Shown here piece by piece: positions 1 to 4,899 of a stretch of DNA of 8,989 nucleotides (its first letter is position 1; the number at the start of each line of letters is the position of its first letter). The notes beneath the pieces were generated by a model. The model saw nothing but the letters and a program-made list of their open reading frames with translations. It ran no database searches and was not told the origin of the DNA. The translations under genes and the position numbers were made by a program. This stretch comes from an uncultured Leucobacter sp. (GTDB taxonomy: Bacteria; Actinomycetota; Actinomycetes; Actinomycetales; Microbacteriaceae). The stretch is from assembly GCA_945952575.1 (NCBI GenBank), contig CAMFIY010000100.1, forward strand, positions 1-8,989, in the 5' to 3' direction.

Positions 1-2
1 CC

Positions 3-149
3 GGCTGCGCCGCGGTGGTCGACGCGCTGCAGGAGCTCATCGAGAGCAACTTCGCGCTGCACACGGGTCAGCCCGCGGGTGGCGCGCACGGGGCGGCGAC
101 GGTCGATCCCGCGCACGCGGACGACACGAGGATCCTCCCCGGCTTCTGA
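3..149 (+). CDS. 3' end of an unrecognised gene (partial)
   Basis: The last 48 codons of a gene that enters from the left edge, ending in TGA at 147-149. The reading frame is supported by the bias at third codon positions: nearly all are G or C, as expected for coding DNA in such a genome. The visible C-terminus begins with a short helical stretch (VVDALQELIESN) and continues as a Gly/Ala/His/Asp-rich tail ending in ILPGF. No motif is recognisable, so no function is assigned. It converges on the YqaJ-type gene with only 10 bases between the two stops and no obvious terminator hairpin in that gap. Identity needs the upstream sequence. Confidence 0.6.
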   Translation, partial: GCAAVVDALQELIESNFALHTGQPAGGAHGAATVDPAHADDTRILPGF

Positions 150-159
150 GCCGTCCGGT

Positions 160-747
160 TCAGGCGCTGCGCAGGATCAGCGTATCGATCAGGCGCCCGG
201 CGAGCCCGACGAGGCGCTCGATCTCGTCCTCGTCGCGCTCGATCCAGCGGCACTCCGGGTCGCCCACGGGCACGAAGTCCTCGTGCCGCTCCCAGACGAT
301 CAGCGTGCGCTCCGCGCCGAGCACGTACTGCTGCCACCAGATCTGCCGGAGGTAGTGACGCGGGATCGTGCGCCACTCCTTGTTCGTGGTCTTGATCTCC
401 GCGAGCTCGAGCGCGCCACCCGCCCGCTCCACCAGGCCGTCCGGTGTGGCCAGGTGCCGTACGTCCATCTCGGCGTGGAAGAGGGCCTGGCTGGGCTCGA
501 TCCCGTGCTCGCGCAGGACCCAGCCCGCGATCTCCGGCTCCCGCGCCTTGCCGTGCTCGGTGTAGGCGTTGCCGCCGAAGCGGCTGCCGTGCAACTTCTC
601 CCAGGCGGCGGCGTCGATCGACCGCGGCGTCGACAGCTTGGCCACGTCGGTCGCGGTGATCCCGCGCGCCCGGGCCCGGAGCCAGGCCATGCGGTCGCTG
701 CCGTCGACGACGATCCGTCGGAGGTAGCCGTGATCCGAGGTGTTCAT
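160..747 (-). CDS. YqaJ-like recombinase/exonuclease family protein
   Basis: A 195-residue protein of the PD-(D/E)XK nuclease superfamily, resembling the YqaJ viral recombinase family (lambda-exonuclease-like enzymes that resect double-stranded DNA ends for single-strand annealing). Visible motifs are the early WLRARARGITATDVAKL segment (about 22-38, shared by YqaJ proteins), E70 in KAREPEIAGW, the catalytic core D103 (TPDGLVE) and E117-I-K119 (LAEIKTT), and the following YLRQIWWQQYVLG helix (132-144) with the conserved Gln residues. The catalytic D...ExK triad looks intact and the length suits a stand-alone domain. The ATG start at 747 has GGGAG (759-763 on the opposite strand) 11 bases upstream. 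In phages such exonucleases pair with RecT-type annealing proteins, but none is visible here and the neighbours are chromosomal. It may be a domesticated phage gene or a resident repair nuclease. Confidence 0.85.
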   Translation of the reverse strand: MNTSDHGYLRRIVVDGSDRMAWLRARARGITATDVAKLSTPRSIDAAAWEKLHGSRFGGNAYTEHGKAREPEIAGWVLREHGIEPSQALFHAEMDVRHLATPDGLVERAGGALELAEIKTTNKEWRTIPRHYLRQIWWQQYVLGAERTLIVWERHEDFVPVGDPECRWIERDEDEIERLVGLAGRLIDTLILRSA

Positions 748-764
748 CGCCTACGATTCTCCCA

Positions 765-821
765 CCCGCGGCCCTCCGCGGGGCGTCCCGCGCCGGACGG
801 GACGGGTATGACGGACCCGTC
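765..821. promoter_or_regulatory. Cluster of three GC-rich hairpins in the divergent yqaJ-like/regulator region
   Basis: Three perfect 7-bp inverted repeats lie nearly end to end between the divergently transcribed nuclease and regulator genes: CCCGCGG (765-771)/CCGCGGG (776-782), CGTCCCG (784-790)/CGGGACG (798-804) and GACGGGT (801-807)/ACCCGTC (815-821). The second and third share bases 801-804, so they cannot form at once. They could be operator sites, transcript structure on the nuclease's leader, or chance in GC-rich DNA. The rest of this intergenic stretch (822-941) turns AT-richer towards the regulator and shows no further clear element. Confidence 0.35.
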
Positions 822-941
822 GGCCTCGTCTGATGGACCCGCGACTCGACCCCTTCCCGCCCCGCTGTCCCCATCGGAGAGAATTCAGCAACGGATGTAC
901 AAAATCCATGAATTCCAGGACTTACCGAGGAGATCTCGCAA

Positions 942-947
942 TAATGT
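942..947 (+). promoter_or_regulatory. Putative -10 box of a leaderless regulator transcript
   Basis: TAATGT fits the actinobacterial TANNNT -10 pattern and lies exactly 6 bases before the ATG at 954, which would put the transcription start at or next to the start codon. No convincing -35 is seen. Bases 937-953 contain no Shine-Dalgarno. Confidence 0.45.
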
Positions 948-953
948 TCTTTC

Positions 954-1682
954 ATGGGCAAAGAAACACCGAAATCAGAGGAACTGCAAAAGCTGCGGGC
1001 ACTCATCGTCGACGACGAGGAATCGATCCTGCAGCTCGTGGCGATGGCGCTCCGCTACGACGGCTGGGAGGTGGAAACCGCCTCCACCGGGGCCGACGGG
1101 CTCGAGAAGCTCCGCAGCTATCACCCCGACGTCGTCGTGCTCGACATCATGCTGCCGGACATCGACGGCGTGCAGGTGCTCTCCCGCATTCGCGGCGAGG
1201 GCTACCTGACCCCGGTGCTCTTCCTCACCGCGCTCGACTCGGTCGACGATCGCGTGAACGGCCTGACCGCCGGCGGCGACGACTACATGGTGAAGCCGTT
1301 CAGCCTCGAGGAGCTGATCGCCCGCCTGCGCGCACTCGTCCGCCGCTCCCAGCTGCTGCGCAATCAGGAGCCGGATCCGCTGCTCCGCCTCGGCGACCTC
1401 GTGCTCAACGAGGACAGCTACGAGGTGGAGCGCAGCGGCGAGATCATCGAGCTCACCACGACCGAGTTCGAACTGCTTCGCTACATGATGCGCAACCCTC
1501 GCCGCGTCCTCTCGAAGGCGCAGATCCTGGATCGCGTCTGGAGCTACGACTTCACGGGCAAGCCGAGCGTCGTCGAACTCTACATCTCCTACCTGCGCAA
1601 GAAGGTCGACGGCGGGCGCTCTCCGATGATCCACACGGTGCGCGGCGCCGGCTACATGATCAAGGCGGCCAGCGGCAGCTGA
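954..1682 (+). CDS. OmpR/PhoB-family response regulator, orphan
   Basis: A 242-residue two-component response regulator: N-terminal receiver domain (about 14-131) and C-terminal winged-helix DNA-binding domain (about 143-236). The receiver keeps all the working residues: acidic pair D20/D21, phospho-acceptor D64 (VVLDIMLPD), T92 and K114-P115. The effector domain shows the OmpR pattern LTTTEFELLRYMM (167-179), the recognition-helix region SVVELYISYLRKKV (205-218) and IHTVRGAGYMI (226-236). It therefore probably binds DNA as a phosphorylation-dependent dimer. The start is fixed at 954 because an in-frame TAA sits at 942-944 and no other start lies between. No sensor kinase follows: a strong terminator comes next and then a convergent aspS, so the cognate kinase must be encoded elsewhere. 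It resembles PrrA/TcrA-type regulators, but I cannot name its regulon. The lower-GC first codons contrast with the body of the gene. Confidence 0.95.
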   Translation: MGKETPKSEELQKLRALIVDDEESILQLVAMALRYDGWEVETASTGADGLEKLRSYHPDVVVLDIMLPDIDGVQVLSRIRGEGYLTPVLFLTALDSVDDRVNGLTAGGDDYMVKPFSLEELIARLRALVRRSQLLRNQEPDPLLRLGDLVLNEDSYEVERSGEIIELTTTEFELLRYMMRNPRRVLSKAQILDRVWSYDFTGKPSVVELYISYLRKKVDGGRSPMIHTVRGAGYMIKAASGS

Positions 1683-1721
1683 TCGAGGCGCTCCGCGGCC
1701 GTCACCGCCGGGGGCACACCA

Positions 1722-1763
1722 CGCGGACGCGGCACTCGGCTTCGAGCCGGTGCCGCGTCCGCG
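1722..1763 (+). terminator. Strong stem-loop terminator of the response-regulator gene
   Basis: A perfect 14-bp outer stem pairs 1722-1735 (CGCGGACGCGGCAC) with 1750-1763. After a single bulged T (1736), a 5-bp inner stem CGGCT/AGCCG closes on a TCG triloop (1742-1744). It begins about 40 bases after the regulator's stop. There is no T-run behind it, which is common for actinobacterial terminators. It could also act on transcripts arriving from the other side. Confidence 0.75.
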
Positions 1764-1805
1764 CGTCTGCAGGGTGCTGCGGTGACGTCGCGGTCGCCAT
1801 CGCGC

Positions 1806-1888
1806 CGTCAACACGAGTCGTTCTGCTCGCGAGGTCTCGGATATCGGTGACAATCGAGACCTCCTCGTCAACACGACTCGTGTTGACG
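1806..1888. repeat. 83-bp palindromic REP/MITE-like element
   Basis: The whole element is an inverted repeat: 34-base arms (1806-1839 and 1855-1888) match at 27 of 34 positions around a 15-base centre. The outer 16 bases of each arm match perfectly (CGTCAACACGAG then TCGT), as do the innermost 9 (GAGGTCTCG/CGAGACCTC); most mismatches sit between. The right arm itself contains a perfect 23-bp palindrome (1866-1888, 11-bp arms around a central C), and the left arm carries a decayed copy of it. This hairpin-within-hairpin layout, in a convergent intergenic region between two terminators, resembles repetitive extragenic palindromes or non-autonomous miniature elements. No open reading frame or flanking target duplication is evident. 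Confidence 0.7.
1866..1888. repeat. Perfect 23-bp palindrome
   Basis: Arms CGTCAACACGA (1866-1876) and TCGTGTTGACG (1878-1888) are exactly complementary around C1877. The first arm and the next bases recur as a direct copy at 1806-1821 with a single centre change (G for C). It forms the right end of the 83-bp element. On sequence alone it could equally be a dimeric protein-binding site. Confidence 0.75.
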
Positions 1889-1970
1889 GCACACGTGTCC
1901 GGTGGCGCAGATGCGTTCCCCACTGCTCCGGAGGGGCGGGGCGCTTCACCGGGCAGGCCGCGCGGGTTGT

Positions 1971-1993
1971 CCCGAGGCCGTTCCGGCCACGGG
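1971..1993 (-). terminator. Putative terminator of the aspS-like gene
   Basis: CCCG-A-GGCCG (1971-1980) pairs with CGGCC-A-CGGG (1984-1993) around a TTC loop, giving nine base pairs with one A-A mismatch. It lies 14 bases beyond the stop of the leftward aspS-like gene. No T-run follows on the - strand. Confidence 0.55.
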
Positions 1994-2007
1994 GAATCAC
2001 CTCGCGG

Positions 2008-3351
2008 TCAGGGGAGCAGGCGGTTCGGTCCGCGGAAGAGGTACGTGACCTCCCGGATCGACGACTGGTGCAGCATCAGCATCAGCACACGGTTGAGCCC
2101 CATGCCGAAGCCGCCGTGCGGCGGCACGCCGTAGCGGAAGAAGTCGAGGTAGAAGGAGAGCTCCGTCGGATCCATGCCCTTCTCGACCGCCTGGGCTTCG
2201 AGCACCTCGATGCGGTGCTCGCGCTGGGCGCCCGTCGAGATCTCGGTGCCGCGGTAGATCAGGTCGTAGCTGTTGGTGAGCGACGGGTCGTCCGCGTGGC
2301 GCATGTGGTAGAACGGGCGGATCGATGCGGCGTAGTCCGTGAGGAACACGAAGTCGCTGCCGGTCGTCTCCTTGACGTAGGCGGCGATCTGCCGCTCGCC
2401 CTCGGGGTCCATGTCGGCGTCGGCGCGGGGCACCTCGTAGCCGCGGTCCTTCACGATCTGCTTGGCCTCCGCGAGCGGGATGCGCGGGAACGGGCGGGCC
2501 GGCACCTCGATCTCGACGCCGAAGAGCTTCTCGATCTCCTCACCGTGCCGCTCCTTGACGGCGGAGAGTCCGGCGACGATGAGCTCCTCGTGCAGCTCCA
2601 TGACGTCCACGTGCGAGTCGATCCAGCTCAGCTCGGCGTCGATCGAGGTGAACTCGGTCGCGTGCCGCGAGGTGAATGAGGGATCGGCGCGGAACGCGGG
2701 CCCCACCTCGAAGATGCCGCCGAAGCCGGCGGCCTGCGCCATCTGCTTGAAGAACTGCGGGCTCTGCGCGAGGAACGCCTTGCCCTCGAAGTACTCGACC
2801 TCGAAGAGCTCGGCGCGCGACTCCGAGGCCGAGGCCATGAGCTTCGGCGTCTGGATCTCGATGAAGCCGCGATCCACCCACACCTGGCGCAACGCGTGCA
2901 GGAAGGTGGTCTGCACACGGAAGACGAGGTTCTGCTCGGGGCGGCGCAGGTCGAGGAATCGCCAGTCGAGGCGCACGTCGATACCGGAGTCGTCGGCGAC
3001 GGGGTTGTCGGGCAGCGCGGCCGTCACGACCTCGATCTCCTCGATCTGGATCTCGACGCCGCCGAGTTTCACGCGCTCGTTGTGCTGCAGCTCTCCGGTC
3101 ACCGTCACGAAGCTGCCCTGCGTCAGCTCGGAGATGGTGCGGGTGCGGGGAACGAGGATGTCGGAACGCGGGTTCTCGGGATCCGGCTCGCGCAGCACGC
3201 CGCCGTTCACGAGCTGCACGGCTCCGCTCTCATCGCGCAGCACGACGAACTGCACGTAGCGCTGGTCGCGCACCTTCTCGACCCAGCCGGCGACACGAAC
3301 GGGGCCGTCTTCGCGAGCGGCCAGATCCTTGATCAACACACGATCCTGCAT
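2008..3351 (-). CDS. aspS: Archaeal-type aspartyl-tRNA synthetase (possibly non-discriminating)
   Basis: A 447-residue class IIb synthetase that charges tRNA with aspartate. The N-terminal OB-fold anticodon-binding domain spans about 1-110 (VRVAGWVEKVRD, FVVLRDESG). The catalytic domain follows: motif 1 near 160-170 (RGFIEIQTPK), the Asp-pocket loop AQSPQFFKQ (195-203) with K202, motif 2 FRADPSFTSRHATEFTSID (220-238) with R221, and motif 3 GGFGMGLNR (413-421). AQSPQ and RPFYHM favour AspRS over AsnRS. There is no roughly 100-residue GAD insertion, and the length is well below the usual bacterial AspRS (about 590), so it belongs to the archaeal/eukaryotic type. Some bacterial enzymes of this type also make Asp-tRNA(Asn) for GatCAB. 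The position I align with the Trp/His residue reported to set tRNA discrimination is Glu25, so specificity is open. No Shine-Dalgarno is seen; a TANNNT box lies 6 bases before the ATG. Confidence 0.92.
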   Translation of the reverse strand: MQDRVLIKDLAAREDGPVRVAGWVEKVRDQRYVQFVVLRDESGAVQLVNGGVLREPDPENPRSDILVPRTRTISELTQGSFVTVTGELQHNERVKLGGVEIQIEEIEVVTAALPDNPVADDSGIDVRLDWRFLDLRRPEQNLVFRVQTTFLHALRQVWVDRGFIEIQTPKLMASASESRAELFEVEYFEGKAFLAQSPQFFKQMAQAAGFGGIFEVGPAFRADPSFTSRHATEFTSIDAELSWIDSHVDVMELHEELIVAGLSAVKERHGEEIEKLFGVEIEVPARPFPRIPLAEAKQIVKDRGYEVPRADADMDPEGERQIAAYVKETTGSDFVFLTDYAASIRPFYHMRHADDPSLTNSYDLIYRGTEISTGAQREHRIEVLEAQAVEKGMDPTELSFYLDFFRYGVPPHGGFGMGLNRVLMLMLHQSSIREVTYLFRGPNRLLP

Positions 3352-3357
3352 CCGACC

Positions 3358-3363
3358 AGTCTA
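3358..3363 (-). promoter_or_regulatory. Putative -10 box of a leaderless aspS transcript
   Basis: Read on the - strand this is TAGACT followed by exactly six bases (GGTCGG) and the aspS ATG. It matches TANNNT and would start the transcript at the start codon. No good -35 is visible 16-19 bases further upstream. Confidence 0.5.
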
Positions 3364-3504
3364 CCGACGCGTGGGATCCCGTTCGACCGCCCGATCCCCA
3401 CCCCCGACTTGTTCGCAAAGTTTCACAAAAGCCGGATGGAATCGCCCCCAGCACACTTCTCTGGAACCCTGTGGCCGCACCCAATCCAAAAACCGATCGA
3501 ACGA

Positions 3505-3549
3505 TCCGAATTGACATCCTATGCGTTCGGACATAGTGTGAAAACGCAT
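3505..3549. promoter_or_regulatory. Interleaved inverted repeats over the crystallin-operon promoter (candidate operators)
   Basis: Two perfect inverted repeats, each with a 15-base spacer, are staggered over the promoter. TCCGAA (3505-3510)/TTCGGA (3526-3531) has its halves 21 bp apart and brackets the -35. ATGCGTT (3521-3527)/AACGCAT (3543-3549) has its halves 22 bp apart and brackets the -10. A shorter CTATG (3519-3523)/CATAG (3532-3536) sits inside. Two-turn spacing places both half-sites on one DNA face, as expected for dimeric regulators. The binding protein is unknown. Confidence 0.45.
3511..3539 (+). promoter_or_regulatory. Near-consensus sigma-70-type promoter for the crystallin-ABC operon
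   Basis: A perfect -35 TTGACA (3511-3516), an optimal 17-base spacer and -10 TAGTGT (3534-3539, TANNNT). Transcription would start near 3546, leaving a leader of about 77 bases before the ATG at 3623. The surrounding sequence (about 3410-3545) is more AT-rich than the rest of the window. It is the best-matching promoter in the window and suggests high basal expression or tight repression. Confidence 0.75.
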
Positions 3550-3613
3550 GGGGAAGCAGGTAACGCCGGTTGAGGCGGGGGACTCGCTCGACTGATCATC
3601 CATCAATCGATAC

Positions 3614-3617
3614 GGAG
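3614..3617 (+). promoter_or_regulatory. Ribosome binding site of the crystallin-fold gene
   Basis: GGAG, followed by A, lies 5 bases before the ATG at 3623. It fixes the start of the first operon gene, which, unlike its leaderless neighbours, has a conventional untranslated leader. Confidence 0.7.
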
Positions 3618-3622
3618 ACATC

Positions 3623-3985
3623 ATGCTCACCCTTTCCCGCAAAGTTCTGATCGGTGCCCTCGCGGCCGCGGCGCTGACCGCAGGCTCTCTGCTCGCGGTC
3701 GCGCCCGCGCAGGCGGGAATCATCCTGTTCGAGCACGAGAACTACAACGCGAAGGTCGGACAGGCCCTGAACATCGGTTCCGGGCATCGCTCGTCGCTGC
3801 CCGGGTTCAACGACAAGACCACCTCGTTCAAGATCAGCGGCAAGTACACCGTGCGGCTCTTTGAGCACGAAGACTACAGGGGATGTAGCTCTCCCATCTG
3901 GTCTGGATCCAAGTCTGATCTTCGAAACCAAAAGCTCTGCAGCACCGGAAAGAACTGGAGTGACAAGGCCTCGAGCGTCAAGTGA
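3623..3985 (+). CDS. Secreted single-domain beta/gamma-crystallin-fold protein
   Basis: A 120-residue exported protein. Residues 1-31 form a Sec signal peptide (basic RK, hydrophobic Ala/Leu core, APAQA cleavage site before G32), leaving a mature protein of about 89 residues. The mature part holds two similar Greek-key repeats: ILFEHENYNA (34-43) mirrors RLFEHEDYRG (79-88... through G87), and each repeat ends in the calcium motif (N/D)(N/D)xx(S/T)S, exact as NDKTTS (63-68) and near-exact as SDKASS (113-118). This is the hallmark of microbial beta/gamma-crystallins, often listed as the crystallin or peptidase-inhibitor I36 family. C88 and C106 in repeat 2 could form a disulfide. Relatives include Ca-stabilised proteins, protease inhibitors and the Streptomyces killer-toxin-like protein, so a toxin, inhibitor or envelope role is possible. 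It opens the four-gene unit. The 3' half is less GC-biased than its neighbours (AGG, AAA and TCT codons), suggesting recent acquisition. Confidence 0.85.
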   Translation: MLTLSRKVLIGALAAAALTAGSLLAVAPAQAGIILFEHENYNAKVGQALNIGSGHRSSLPGFNDKTTSFKISGKYTVRLFEHEDYRGCSSPIWSGSKSDLRNQKLCSTGKNWSDKASSVK

Positions 3986-4899
3986 TGCGCGTATCGAAAT
4001 GGGCCACCGTCGGGATGAGCCCAATGCTTCTGCTCGCCCTGAGCGGATGTACCTCCGCCGCGGAGATGAATGATCCGATGGCCGATCTTCCCGAGGTGTC
4101 AATCGAGGGACTCGAGGCGGTGAAGGCCGAGCTCGACTTCGACTCGGGCACTGCCCAGACGCCGCTGGACCCCTATTTGATCGGCTACTCCTTCGAGATT
4201 GAAGTCAAGCGCGCCCAGGCCTCCGCAAAGTTTTACGAGGGGTGCATGAGTGAGTTCGGCTACGAGGACAGCGAGTTCACTGAAGTGGATTGGGATGGCC
4301 TGAGGCCTCAGGAGGAGCGGATGTTCGGGCTGTGGGACGTCGGCGCCGCCGCGAAGCATGGGCTCGACTTGGACTGGTCCCTTGGGGTGCCCGAACCTGA
4401 ATCTGAACTTGAGCGGGGGCAGGGATACGCAGACGCCATTCTGGTGTGCAGCGGCAAGCGCGAGGAGGACGCGGCGTTCGCTCCGATCATCCAGAAGCTG
4501 GAAGAGACACAGTTCGTCTCCGATCGCATCCAAGGGATGTCGATGTACCTCGCAGAGGAATCGGATGAGGGCAAGGCCGCCACGGCGAAGTTCGCCGCCT
4601 GCATGAAGGATCGCGGCCTCGTCTTGAATCCGGATTCCGGCTACGTGAGCTCTGACTACTCGGAGCAAGGCAAGGAAGCGGAGATCACGGCGGCGCTCGG
4701 CGAAGCCGAGTGCAACGTCAGCACCGGCAGAGTGCAGACCCTCTACGACCTGCGTGCGAGGTACGAGACGGCGTACATGAAGAAGTACGAGTCGCAGCTC
4801 GAGGCGGTCATGAAGGAGAAGCAGGCCATCCTCGCTCAACTGGAAGGAATCATCAACGCCGAAGAGTCGGGATCGAGCACGCCGCGCGGTGAGGGGTGA
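3985..4899 (+). CDS. Cysteine-rich lipoprotein of unknown function
   Basis: A 304-residue lipoprotein. The N-terminus has one or more basic residues, a hydrophobic stretch and a lipobox LSGC, so Cys22 would be lipidated and the protein anchored on the outer face of the membrane. The ATG at 3985 overlaps the preceding stop (TGATG); a GTG at 3982 is the alternative. No good Shine-Dalgarno is present, so it is probably translated by coupling. The mature part has four Cys in a two-fold pattern: FYEGCMSEFGY (C87) with C155, and FAACMKDRGL (C206) with C243. This suggests two related halves, each with one disulfide. Residues about 248-292 are a charged, Leu/Met/Tyr-spaced helix likely to form a coiled coil. 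The tail is Ser/Gly-rich. I recognise no named family. Its place between the crystallin-fold protein and the transporter genes suggests an accessory, chaperone or immunity role, which is inference. Confidence 0.85.
   Translation: MRVSKWATVGMSPMLLLALSGCTSAAEMNDPMADLPEVSIEGLEAVKAELDFDSGTAQTPLDPYLIGYSFEIEVKRAQASAKFYEGCMSEFGYEDSEFTEVDWDGLRPQEERMFGLWDVGAAAKHGLDLDWSLGVPEPESELERGQGYADAILVCSGKREEDAAFAPIIQKLEETQFVSDRIQGMSMYLAEESDEGKAATAKFAACMKDRGLVLNPDSGYVSSDYSEQGKEAEITAALGEAECNVSTGRVQTLYDLRARYETAYMKKYESQLEAVMKEKQAILAQLEGIINAEESGSSTPRGEG

Noticed and set aside
881..915. Pair of GAATTC sites upstream of the regulator
   Set aside because: Two 6-bp palindromes 29 bases apart (881-886, 910-915) are weak evidence for an operator. 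They were not promoted to a feature.
975..2000. Long - strand open frame opposite the regulator
   Set aside because: Antisense shadow of a well-supported OmpR-family gene, with low-complexity composition and no motif.
833..2134. Long + strand open frame overlapping the regulator
   Set aside because: It is offset from the response-regulator frame, is Arg/His-rich without domains, and runs through the terminator and the palindromic repeat. It is a by-product of few stop codons in GC-rich DNA.
3546..3622. Riboswitch in the 77-base leader of the crystallin operon
   Set aside because: I see no strong stem-loops or known riboswitch core; the leader looks unstructured apart from the operator half-site and the ribosome binding site.
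3982..3984. GTG start for the lipoprotein
   Set aside because: ATG at 3985 directly follows, overlaps the upstream stop and gives the same signal peptide. GTG remains possible but is not preferred.
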